From the NCBI RefSeq assembly GCF_036388275.1, contig NZ_DASVSF010000051.1, positions 1 through 64,000 on the forward strand: a stretch of DNA of 64,000 bases, written 5' to 3'. Numbering within the stretch: the stretch's first letter is position 1; the number at the start of each line of letters is the position of its first letter. This document shows, in pieces, positions 1 through 7,280 of this stretch. The translations under genes were made by a program, and so were the position numbers. The stretch is from Longimicrobium sp. GTDB taxonomy: Bacteria; Gemmatimonadota; Gemmatimonadetes; Longimicrobiales; Longimicrobiaceae. The notes beneath the pieces are model-generated. The model was not told where the DNA came from. It saw only the letters and a program-made list of their open reading frames with translations, and did not search any database.

Positions 1-873
1 GTACGAGTCGGCGGGGTACGGCGTTTCCGTGCGGTTCCACTCCTCCACCACCAGGCGGCGCTCCTCGTCCGACACCAGCGTCAGCCGGTCCACCGGCCGG
101 GTCTCGTCCGCCGCCATCCCCGCGAGCATCCGGCGCAGGTATCCCGCGTAGCGCTCCACCGTCTCGCGGTCGAACAGCGCCGTCGCGAACACCACCTGGC
201 CCGCGACCCCGCCGTTCTCCTCCCCGAGTTCGAGCGACAGGTCGAGCCCACCCGTCGAGCACCGCTCCGAAGCAGCCACCGCACCGGGCTCCAGGCCGGG
301 CAGCTCCGGGTCGCTCGCGGGTGCGTCCCGCCACACGAACGCCGCACGGAAAAGCGGCGTGGCGGAAGCGGCGCCGTCCGGCTGCACGAGCTCCACCACC
401 CGCTGAAAGGCAAGGTCCTGGTTCCGCAACGCACCCCGCACCCGCGCCTCCACCCGGCCCAGCAGCTCCGCGGCCGTGGGCGAGCCCGACAGGTCCACCC
501 GCACCGGCAGCGCATTCCCGGAGCACCCGATCACCAGGTCCGTCTGCCCCGAGAGCCGGCCCAGCACCGCGGCCCACCCCGCCAGCAGGACCGTGGAGAT
601 GTGCGAGCTGTGACGCATTCCGAGCGCTTCCAGGGCCGCAGCCAGCTCCTCGTCCAGTTCCAGCCGGACGATGGCCCCGGTGGGGTCCGGCTGCGCGGGG
701 CGCGGGCGGTCCGCAGTCAGTTCCAGCGGCTCCGGGGCGTCAGCCAGCGTCTCCTGCCAGTACTCTGCCTGCTCCCGCAGCAGCTCGTCGCCGATCGCCG
801 GCAGTTCCGCCCGGACCGCGCTCGCCGTCACCGCCGGTGATGTGGAGGAGGCCCGACCAGGAAGCACGTGCAT
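1..873 (-). CDS. NRPS fragment: truncated condensation domain running into an adenylation domain
   Basis: The 291 codons in the window start at an ATG at 873 and run off the left edge. Residues from about 25 match the second half of a condensation domain (AEYWQETLADAP, then VLLAGWAAVLGRLSGQTDLV and NQDLAFQRVVELVQP), followed by the linker EEWNRTETPYP that opens an adenylation domain. The first half of the C domain, including the catalytic HHxxxDG motif, is absent. The usual NRxxxExxIGFFVN block is also missing: VIGCSGN jumps straight to ALPVRVDLSG. Upstream in-frame codons contain no missing half. Either this is a decayed synthetase whose 5' part was lost, or a protein beginning with a non-catalytic C remnant. 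The adenylation part outside the window decides which. Sequence around the start resembles that upstream of the neighbouring cysteine synthase-like gene. Confidence 0.8.
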   Translation of the reverse strand, partial: MHVLPGRASSTSPAVTASAVRAELPAIGDELLREQAEYWQETLADAPEPLELTADRPRPAQPDPTGAIVRLELDEELAAALEALGMRHSSHISTVLLAGWAAVLGRLSGQTDLVIGCSGNALPVRVDLSGSPTAAELLGRVEARVRGALRNQDLAFQRVVELVQPDGAASATPLFRAAFVWRDAPASDPELPGLEPGAVAASERCSTGGLDLSLELGEENGGVAGQVVFATALFDRETVERYAGYLRRMLAGMAADETRPVDRLTLVSDEERRLVVEEWNRTETPYPADSY

Positions 874-908
874 AGACTGTATTCCTCTAGAAAAATCTCG
901 CCTGAGAC
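821..908 (-). repeat. Diverged repeat copy A at the NRPS fragment start
   Basis: About 85 bp, shared with 2622-2707 at roughly three bases in four by eye, in the same minus-strand orientation. Shared blocks read on the plus strand include TGTGGAGGA, CCAG.AAGCACGT and TCGCC.GAGAC. In this copy the repeat covers the first codons of the NRPS fragment. In the other copy it lies just upstream of the cysteine synthase-like start. It may be a duplicated leader or a recombination scar. Confidence 0.65.
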
Positions 909-1529
909 GTGAAGCTGGCGGGCCATCCGCCCCCGCAGGGTCCCTCGACGCGCCACCTCGCGTGACGACCCCCGACCCTCGCTTACCGGCCCTGCCGGAA
1001 ACACAGACAGGCTCCCACGGTACCGCCTCGATCACCGAGGCGGGGGAGGCAGTCCGAGAACCTCTGGCGGCACAGCCGTTGGTCGGGAGGACGAGAACTA
1101 CGCGATGTTCCAAAAACGTGGGGAAAAGAACGATAACCCGGGCGCGCCCGTGCCGTCAACCGTTCCCGTCAGGTTTAGCGGCAATCATCAAGCTCTTTTC
1201 TGACGTTTCTGTCGGAAAGGAGCGTGCGGGGAAATCGATCGATCGACGTGGGATCGAGGAACTGAAATCTCTACTTTTGACATAGAGATGCGCACCGGAT
1301 GAGACAGCATGATGTGGAGGGGCATGCGCCGGTGAGGGATCGTCGTTGGCGACGCTCCACACGCGCGCTCGGGTGGCTCGCCCGTTACCGCTCGACGGGG
1401 CATGCCGGTGGGCGTACGCGTCCAGCGAGGACACATAATCCTCATGTGAAGCCCGGCCGGTGTCGATGGCGACGCCCCCGCCAACCTCACCCGTGCGCCG
1501 GCGGGGCGGATCCATGCCCCGGCGCGCCC
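874..1529. other. Intergenic region, no gene recognised
   Basis: This stretch separates two minus-strand genes. Short open frames on both strands have arginine- and proline-rich compositions and no recognisable domain, so I call none. It contains repeat copy A at its left end and a small AT-richer inverted repeat at 1267-1289 (ATCTCTA, 9-nt loop, TAGAGAT), which could be an operator or hairpin. The promoter for the NRPS fragment should lie here, but I see no convincing -35/-10 pair. Confidence 0.5.
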
Positions 1530-2588
1530 TCAGAGCGACGCCAGTTCCAGGCGCGGGGGGGGAGCGCCCATCACCTGGGCGTAGTCGCGGCGGCCCCAGC
1601 GGAAGTACGACCACGGCTCGTCGCCGTCGTGGGGGCGGTCCCACTCCACCGGCCCGGCGGGGGGCGCGTCCAGCCGCAGCCCCTTCTCCTGCAGCCAGGC
1701 ATCGTCGTAGACCGTGTCCTGGTAGCGGTAGCCCTCGTCCGGAAGGATCACGGCCGTGAGCGCGTCGGGGTTGTTCCGGGCGTACCAGTCGGCCACCAGG
1801 AACGCCGCGCCGCTGGTGGGGCCCATGAACACCGCGTGCTCCGCGTGCAGCCGGCGGGTGGCTTGGTAGGCCTCGGCGGCGCCCACCCAGTGCACCAGGT
1901 CCACCGCCGCGTGGTCCACGTTGGCGGGCACCAGGCTGTTCCCCAGCCCCTTCAACGTGCGCCGGCCCTCGGACAGGCCAAAGATGACGCTGTGGTGGGT
2001 GTCCACCGCCACCACGTTCAGTTCGGGGGAAAGGAGGCGGAGGAACGACGCGGTGCCACAGAGCGAGCCGCCGGAGCCCACCGGACCCACCAGGCAGTCC
2101 ACCGTGCCGGCCGCGTGGGCGAGCTGCTCGGCGCAGGGAGCGAAGCTGGCCGGGTTCTGGGGGTTGGTGTACTGGCGGGGGCAGAACGCGTCCGGGTTCT
2201 CCGCCAGGATCCGTTCCAGGAGCTCGAGCCGGGCGATCTGAAAGGCCCCGGACGGGCCCGGGTCGCGCACGATGTGGACGGTGGCCCCCAGGTCCTCCAG
2301 CCGGCGCCGCAGCGGCGGCTCAATGGAGGGGTCGCTCACCAGCTGCACCGGGTGCCCGTGCAGCCGGGCCACCATGGCCAGCGACAGCCCGAACGTCCCC
2401 GAGCTGGTCTCGGCGATCAACGCGCCCGGCCGCAGCTTGCCCTCTTCGCGCGCCCTGCTGACGATGAAGCGTGCGGGGAGCAGCTTCGACAGCGTGAACA
2501 CGAGCCCCACCAGGTTCGGACGCAGCCACACCAGCCGGGGAAGCACCAGCGCGTCCACCACGTTGGCGTTGATCACGGGACCGCTCAC
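1530..2588 (-). CDS. PLP-dependent cysteine synthase family protein (SbnA-like)
   Basis: The 352-aa product starts at GTG 2588, preceded by AAGGAG seven bases upstream; an upstream extension to 2663 lacks such a site. It has the fold-type II PLP pattern of O-acetylserine sulfhydrylase: Lys35 in LSKLLPAR replaces the usual SxKDR lysine context, ETSSGTFGLSLA is the substrate loop, and GPVGSGGSLCG is the phosphate-binding loop. The family makes cysteine, or 2,3-diaminopropionate when paired with an SbnB partner, and supplies unusual amino acids to NRPS products. No SbnB-like gene is visible. Because an NRPS fragment lies next door, a diaminopropionate or related precursor role is plausible, but the substrate is not decided by sequence. 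Confidence 0.8.
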   Translation of the reverse strand: MSGPVINANVVDALVLPRLVWLRPNLVGLVFTLSKLLPARFIVSRAREEGKLRPGALIAETSSGTFGLSLAMVARLHGHPVQLVSDPSIEPPLRRRLEDLGATVHIVRDPGPSGAFQIARLELLERILAENPDAFCPRQYTNPQNPASFAPCAEQLAHAAGTVDCLVGPVGSGGSLCGTASFLRLLSPELNVVAVDTHHSVIFGLSEGRRTLKGLGNSLVPANVDHAAVDLVHWVGAAEAYQATRRLHAEHAVFMGPTSGAAFLVADWYARNNPDALTAVILPDEGYRYQDTVYDDAWLQEKGLRLDAPPAGPVEWDRPHDGDEPWSYFRWGRRDYAQVMGAPPPRLELASL

Positions 2589-2621
2589 GATCTCTCCTTC
2601 GTCATCGGGAAAATGGCCGGG

Positions 2622-2707
2622 GCTCGTTCGCCGGCGGTGGTGTGGAGGATGTCCGGCCAGCAAGCACGTCCACAGCCTGCTTTCCCACGAAAAAACTCGC
2701 CCGAGAC
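2622..2707 (-). repeat. Diverged repeat copy B upstream of the cysteine synthase-like gene
   Basis: Partner of the repeat at 821-908, same orientation. Here it covers positions about 34 to 119 upstream of the GTG start and so lies in the 5' leader or promoter region. An open frame runs through it into the gene, which explains why a longer start can be proposed, but the ribosome-binding site favours the downstream GTG. Confidence 0.65.
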
Positions 2708-2903
2708 AACAACCGTGGGGTCCCCTGTGCCCGGCGGGACCCCGGGTCCTTGCCGGTTCACATCCCCTTCCGGCGTGAACCGTACGCGCCAGGGGGCGAA
2801 CGTTGGGCGCGCCCGGGCGCGAAACGTTCGACGAGACGGGAAAACGTTGTTTGTCGGTCTGGAAAAAATATTATTCCCCGCCTCAAAACGCAACCCGATT
2901 GCA

Positions 2904-2941
2904 CAAAAACGCCCTTTTCCACCGATGGCCCAAAAGGGCGT
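2904..2941 (-). terminator. Rho-independent terminator after the aminotransferase
   Basis: A perfect 10-bp inverted repeat (2909-2918 with 2932-2941, ACGCCCTTTT/AAAAGGGCGT) has a 13-nt loop. Read on the minus strand it is followed directly by a T run. It would end transcription of the dioxygenase-aminotransferase operon about 190 nt past the stop codon. Confidence 0.7.
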
Positions 2942-3034
2942 CGCCGGAGACGTCCCGGCGCCGGATCGTCGCCTTCGGAACGACAGCGGCGGGCGCTGGC
3001 CGCCTCGTGCATTTCCGCCGCTCGTCTCACGCGA

Positions 3035-3067
3035 AGAGGCACGGAGAGACTCACTCTCCGTGCCTCT
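3035..3067. repeat. Perfect hairpin, CACGGAGAG-type intergenic repeat
   Basis: A 14-bp stem (3035-3048 with 3054-3067) and a 5-nt loop lie 60 bp after the aminotransferase stop, with no T run. Its core ACGGAG and flanking TCTCAC resemble the hairpin after the PKS operon at 55281-55329, so it may belong to a genome-wide intergenic repeat family. Confidence 0.6.
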
Positions 3068-3126
3068 CCGTCCTTGTGAGGCGCACCTTCACGCCAAACG
3101 GCTCGCGGACCCCTGGCGTGCGGCGC

Positions 3127-4335
3127 TCAGGGCGCCGCGGCCCGAAGGGCACGGCCCAGGCGGGCGATGCCTTCCTCGATCGCTTCCGGCGTGCTGTGGG
3201 AGAAGTTGAGGCGCATGCAGTTGCTGGCGGTGCGGCTGCCGTCGGCGGCAAAGGCGTGGCCGGGGACGAAGACCACGCCCTCCTGCTCGATGGCCACCCG
3301 CAGCACCTCGCCCGCGTCGGTCCCCTCCGGCAGCTCCACCCAGATGAACACGCCCGCGGCGGGCTTCCGCCAGCGGGTGCCGGCGGGAAAGTGCTGGGTC
3401 AGCGCGGCCAGCATGGTGTCGCGGCGCAGGCGGTACTCGCGCCGCAGCATGGCCAGGTGCGCGGGGAGGTGGCCGCCGTCGAAGAAGCGCGCCGCCCCGC
3501 GCTGGGCCAGCGTGGCGGTGTTGATGTCGCTGGCCTCCTTGCCGATGGCCAGCAGCCGCACCAGCTCCTGCGGCACGATGATCCACCCCAGCCGCAGCGC
3601 GGGCGCCAGCACCTTGCTGAACGAGCCCACGTAGAACACCCACTCCCGCTCCAGCGCCCGCAGCGGATGGGCCGGCGGGCCGTCGTACGCAAGAAAGCCG
3701 TACGGGTCGTCCTCCACCACCGGCACCCCGTAGCGGCGCGCGATCTCCACCAGCCGCACGCGCTTTTCCGCCGACATGCTCACCGCCAGCGGGTTGTGCC
3801 CGTCGGGAACGGTGTAGATGAAGGCCGGGCGCGCGCCGCCCGCCAGCAGCGCCTCCACCGCGTCCACGTCCATCCCCGTGTCCAGGTCCGTGGGCACGGT
3901 GAGAATGCGCGGGGCGAACGGCTCCACCGCCTGCTGAAAGCCCGTGTAGCACAGGGTGTCGGTGATGATCTCGCCGCCCGGCTCCAGCAGCAGGCGCGCC
4001 AGCAGGCTGATCCCCTGCTGCGCGCCCGTGGTCAGGAACACCTGCTCCGGCGCGCACGCCACCCCGCGCTGCGCCATGAGCGCCGCCACGTGCGCCTGCA
4101 GCGGCGCGCTGGGCGGGGAGTACTGCAGCGCGCGCGGGTCCTCGGCCAGCACGGCCGCCGCGGCGCGGCCGTACTCCTCCGAGGGAAAGAACTCCGGCGC
4201 GGGAAGGCCCAGGGCAAAGGAGATGGTCCCCGGGCGCGTGCCCACCGACAGCATGGTCTGCAGCGCCGACGTTCCCGAGGCGCGGGCCCACCCCGCCAGC
4301 CGCAGGGCGGCGGGGGCAAGAGTGGTGTCGGCCAT
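3127..4335 (-). CDS. PLP-dependent class I/II aminotransferase (LysN/HpgT-like)
   Basis: The 402-aa fold-type I aminotransferase is recognised by TTGAQQGISLLARLL, the Asn/Pro substrate loop PDGHNPLAV, the PLP-ring aspartate region VVEDDPYGFLAYD and the Schiff-base lysine K241 in SFSKVLAPALRLGW. The family interconverts amino acids and 2-oxoacids, for example 2-aminoadipate, aromatic amino acids or 4-hydroxyphenylglycine. Its ATG overlaps the stop of the dioxygenase gene upstream (TGATG), so the two are translated together. Two readings fit: supplying 4-hydroxyphenylpyruvate from tyrosine for the dioxygenase, or the final transamination of a 4-hydroxyphenylglycine route. A terminator follows. 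Confidence 0.85.
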   Translation of the reverse strand: MADTTLAPAALRLAGWARASGTSALQTMLSVGTRPGTISFALGLPAPEFFPSEEYGRAAAAVLAEDPRALQYSPPSAPLQAHVAALMAQRGVACAPEQVFLTTGAQQGISLLARLLLEPGGEIITDTLCYTGFQQAVEPFAPRILTVPTDLDTGMDVDAVEALLAGGARPAFIYTVPDGHNPLAVSMSAEKRVRLVEIARRYGVPVVEDDPYGFLAYDGPPAHPLRALEREWVFYVGSFSKVLAPALRLGWIIVPQELVRLLAIGKEASDINTATLAQRGAARFFDGGHLPAHLAMLRREYRLRRDTMLAALTQHFPAGTRWRKPAAGVFIWVELPEGTDAGEVLRVAIEQEGVVFVPGHAFAADGSRTASNCMRLNFSHSTPEAIEEGIARLGRALRAAAP

Positions 4336-5447
4336 CAGATGTTGCCGCGCAGTTCCTGCTCGCGCTCCACCGCCTCGAACAGCGCCTTGATGTTCCCCGA
4401 CCCGAAGCCCTTGGCGCCCTGCCGCTCGATGATCTCCAGGAACATGGTCGGGCGGGAGGTGACCGGCTCGCTGAAGATCTGCAGGAGCCGCCCGTCGTCG
4501 TCGGAGTCCACCAGGATCCCCAGCTCCTTCAGCGCCCCCATCACCGCCGGGGCCACCTCTCCCACCCGCGCCTCCAGCATGTCGTAGTAGCTGCCGGGAA
4601 CGCGCAGAAAGTGCACGCCGTTGTCGCGGATGGCGCGCACCGTGGCCACCGCGTCGTCCGTCAGAAACGCAACGTGCTGCGCGCCCGCGCCGTGGTTGAA
4701 GTTCAGGTACTCCTGCACCTGCGACTTGCCGCCGTTCACCGCCGGCTCCTGGATGGGGAACTTGATCTTGCCCGACGCGTCCTCGACCACCTTGCTGTTC
4801 ATTGCGCTGTTCTTGGTCCACACCATCTCGTGGTGCGACTGGTGGAACCCCAGCACGTCCTTGTAGAAGGCGATCCAGTTGTCCAGCCCGCCCTGCTCCA
4901 TGCTCACGGCCACGTGGTCCACCTCCGTGAGCCCGGTGGAGACCGTGTGCGGCGCGTCGTGAATGGGCTCGAAGCCGGGAAGGAACTGCCCCGTGTAGTC
5001 CTGGCGCTCCACCAGCGAATGCACGCCCTCGCCGGGGCCGCCGATCGTGGCACGCACCACCCGTCCCTCGCTGCTCTGCAGCACCTGCGGCTCGGACACG
5101 GGCACCGCGCCCCGGGTGACGGCGGTGCGATACGCGCTCTCGACGTCCGCCACCCGGAACGCCACGTCCTTCACCCCGTCGCCGTGCACCGCGACGTGCT
5201 GGGTGATGGGCGAGTCGGGGTGCAGGCCGCTGGTGAGCACCAGGCGGATCTCGCCCTGCTCCACGACGATCGAGAGCCGGTCGCGCACGCCGGTTTCCAG
5301 CCCCGCTCGCGCCACGGGGCGGAACCCGAACATGGTGCGATAGAAGTGCGCCGCCTGGTAGGCGTTGCCCACGTACAGCTCCACGTGGTCGATGCCCTCC
5401 AGCTGCAGCGCACTCTGGTTGAGGACTTCCGGCTCGAGCGTTGCCAT
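4335..5447 (-). CDS. 4-hydroxyphenylpyruvate dioxygenase / 4-hydroxymandelate synthase family protein
   Basis: The 370-aa two-domain Fe(II) dioxygenase has ATG 5447 preceded by CGGAG. Predicted iron ligands are His178 (EVDHVAV), His258 (GAQHVAF) and Glu338 (MFLEIIERQG). The C-terminal GFGSGNIKALFEAVEREQE is typical of HPPD. Family members turn 4-hydroxyphenylpyruvate into homogentisate (HPPD) or 4-hydroxymandelate (HmaS). In the KFPINEP motif of bacterial HPPDs the Asn that shapes product outcome is Gln233 here (KFPIQEP), while HmaS enzymes have a hydrophobic residue at that place. Overall similarity favours HPPD, but product identity is open. The gene is first in an operon with an aminotransferase and next to NRPS-type genes, a context where hydroxyphenylglycine supply is conceivable. 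Confidence 0.85.
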   Translation of the reverse strand: MATLEPEVLNQSALQLEGIDHVELYVGNAYQAAHFYRTMFGFRPVARAGLETGVRDRLSIVVEQGEIRLVLTSGLHPDSPITQHVAVHGDGVKDVAFRVADVESAYRTAVTRGAVPVSEPQVLQSSEGRVVRATIGGPGEGVHSLVERQDYTGQFLPGFEPIHDAPHTVSTGLTEVDHVAVSMEQGGLDNWIAFYKDVLGFHQSHHEMVWTKNSAMNSKVVEDASGKIKFPIQEPAVNGGKSQVQEYLNFNHGAGAQHVAFLTDDAVATVRAIRDNGVHFLRVPGSYYDMLEARVGEVAPAVMGALKELGILVDSDDDGRLLQIFSEPVTSRPTMFLEIIERQGAKGFGSGNIKALFEAVEREQELRGNI

Positions 5448-6091
5448 ACCGACTCCGTTGGTAGGTAGATGTAGAGTGTGCGCCGCGAGGAGGCTCGCCT
5501 CCGCCGCGGCGCCGTCGCACGGCGGGTCCGGGTGAGTCCTCGCGGAAAACGTTTGCACGGACCGGCGTGCCGCGATTCCGGCGGAGGGATCGGCGCGCCG
5601 TGGCGATGGGAAATTGTCCTCACCTGATCCGCCAGAATCCGTGACATCCCTACTCTAACCCATTCGTTTCTCCCGTGTCAACCCGCCGCTTCCGGCGGCG
5701 GACCGCGGGCGAGCCGATCGCCCTGGAATTCCGCTGCCGCGGGCGCTTTCGAGCCCCGTGGGCCTGGCCGGCCGGAAGCGCCCGCGTCCCCGGCAGGAAC
5801 GTGTCGGGACCGGCGTACGCGGCGATCCAGGCAGGGTCCAGGCTGCCGGCCCCGGCCGGAAAACATCCCCTTTGGGGACGCCGCGGAACCCGTGATCCTC
5901 GGTTCCGGCCGGTAAGCGGTTGACGAATGATCAACCCTCCTGTAACTCATTAGCTGTCCCGGAAAGCAATTCCACCTTGCTCCACCCCCTTTTCGCCGCT
6001 CCCGCGTCTCCGGCGGACGTGTGCGCGGGCCGATCCGCGCTCCGGCTCGCCAGGCGCTCCGGAGGGGCGGTGGGGACCGGAGAGAACGAGA
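5448..6091. other. Divergent regulatory region
   Basis: About 640 bp between the dioxygenase (minus) and dehydrogenase (plus) genes. It holds the minus-strand promoter described separately. On the plus side a GGTTGA/TCAACC inverted repeat at 5918-5936 overlaps a TTGACG box, a possible operator-promoter for the dehydrogenase. No small gene is supported. Confidence 0.5.
5652..5681 (-). promoter_or_regulatory. Sigma70-type promoter for the dioxygenase operon
   Basis: Read on the minus strand, a perfect TTGACA (5681-5676) is followed after 18 bp by TAGAGT (5657-5652). It sits in an AT-richer patch about 200 bp upstream of the dioxygenase start, implying a long leader. Confidence 0.5.
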
Positions 6092-7210
6092 GTGAACGTG
6101 ACCGCAGTGCCGAAGATCCCGCCCGCGACGGCGGAGAAGACGTTCGAGCCCGCGCTGCTGCGCGAGTTCACCTGCCGCGTGCTGCAGACGTTCGGGGTGC
6201 CGGCAGAGGACGCGGAGCTGGCGGCGGGGGTGCTGAGCAGCGCGGACCTGCGCGGCATCGACACGCACGGGGTAGCCCGGCTGCCGCAGTACGTGGAGAT
6301 GCTCGCGCAGGAGCGCATCAACCCACGCCCGCGCATCCGCACGGTGCGGGAAACGCCCGCCACGGCCACGGTGGACGGAGACAACGGGCTGGGGCTGGTG
6401 GTGGGCCCGCGCGCCAACGAGCTGGCGATGGAAAAGGCGGAGCGGGTGGGGACCGGCTGGGTGGCCGTGGGGAACAGCAATCACTTCGGGGCGGGCGACT
6501 ACTACCCGCTGCAGGCGCTGCCTCGGGGCCTGATCGGCTGGGCGATGACCAACTCCCCGCCGCAGGTGGCGCCGCTGTGGGGCGCCGAAAAGATGCTGGG
6601 AACCAACCCCCTGGCCATCGCGTTCCCCGCGCTGGAAGAGCCGCCGGTGGTCATCGACCTCACCACCAGCGCATTCGCCTTCGGCAAGGTGGAGCACGCG
6701 GCGCGCCAGGGAACCTCCATCCCCGAAGGGTGCGCCATCGACCGCGACGGCCGGATGACCACCGATCCGCATGAAATGCTGAACGGAGGCGCGCTCCTTC
6801 CGCTGGGGTCCGACCGCGAGCGCGGCGCGCACAAGGGGTACTGCCTGGGGGCGATGGTGGACCTGCTCTGCGGACCCCTGGGAGGTGCCAGCTGGGGGCC
6901 CTTCGCGCCGCCCTTCCCCGCGCACCTGCCGCCGCCGCCACGGACCGTGGGCAAGGGGGTGGGGCACCTGTTCGGCGCGTTCCAGGTGGCCGCCTTCGCC
7001 GATCCGGAGGAGTTCGGACGCCAGGTGGACGACTGGATCCGCACGCTCCGGGCGACGCGGCCGGCGGAGGGCACCTCGGGCCCCATGATCCCCGGCGATC
7101 CCAGCCGCCGCACGGAACAGCTGCGGCGGCGCGAGGGGATCCCCCTCATTCCGGCGGTGGTGGAGGCGCTGGAGCGCGTCGCCCGGCAGACCGGCGTCCC
7201 CTTGGGCTGA
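6092..7210 (+). CDS. Ldh-family malate/L-lactate-type NAD(P) dehydrogenase
   Basis: The 372-aa member of the Ldh_2 family (malate, ureidoglycolate, sulfolactate and similar 2-hydroxyacid dehydrogenases) starts at GTG 6092 behind GGAGAG. Conserved features are DLRGIDTHGVARLPQY near residue 53, the catalytic histidine H131 in GNSNHFGAG, GTNPLAIAFP, DLTTSAFAFGKVE and the late KGYCLGAMVDLL. Length is normal. The natural substrate is a 2-hydroxyacid oxidised to a 2-oxoacid. Since a dioxygenase that could make 4-hydroxymandelate lies across the intergenic region, a role like that of hydroxymandelate oxidase is an attractive guess, nothing more. Its last 35 codons plus downstream DNA are duplicated at 9595-9724. 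Confidence 0.85.
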   Translation: MNVTAVPKIPPATAEKTFEPALLREFTCRVLQTFGVPAEDAELAAGVLSSADLRGIDTHGVARLPQYVEMLAQERINPRPRIRTVRETPATATVDGDNGLGLVVGPRANELAMEKAERVGTGWVAVGNSNHFGAGDYYPLQALPRGLIGWAMTNSPPQVAPLWGAEKMLGTNPLAIAFPALEEPPVVIDLTTSAFAFGKVEHAARQGTSIPEGCAIDRDGRMTTDPHEMLNGGALLPLGSDRERGAHKGYCLGAMVDLLCGPLGGASWGPFAPPFPAHLPPPPRTVGKGVGHLFGAFQVAAFADPEEFGRQVDDWIRTLRATRPAEGTSGPMIPGDPSRRTEQLRRREGIPLIPAVVEALERVARQTGVPLG

Positions 7211-7236
7211 GGGGCAGGCCGCACGAAGCCGCGGGC
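7107..7236 (+). repeat. Direct repeat, left copy (3' end of the dehydrogenase gene)
   Basis: Covers the last codons of the dehydrogenase, its stop and 26 bases beyond. The matching copy at 9595-9724 is in the same orientation, with only scattered substitutions. Together they bracket the acyltransferase gene. Confidence 0.9.
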
Positions 7237-7280
7237 GACTCGCGCGCGCGAGGAAGCCCCGACGGGCCCCGGCGTGGATC

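Larger units (their letters stand above)
2589..3126. other. Intergenic region with terminator, hairpin and AT-rich patch
   Basis: About 540 bp between the aminotransferase stop and the cysteine synthase-like start, both on the minus strand. It contains repeat copy B, an AT-richer patch at 2855-2905 that may hold the promoter for the downstream gene (TAATAT is visible on the minus strand near 2870), a rho-independent terminator at 2904-2941 and a perfect hairpin at 3035-3067. No coding sequence is convincing. Confidence 0.6.

Noticed and set aside
1299..3209. Plus-strand frame of 636 codons
   Set aside because: Antisense shadow of the cysteine synthase-like gene; no recognisable domain and poor composition.
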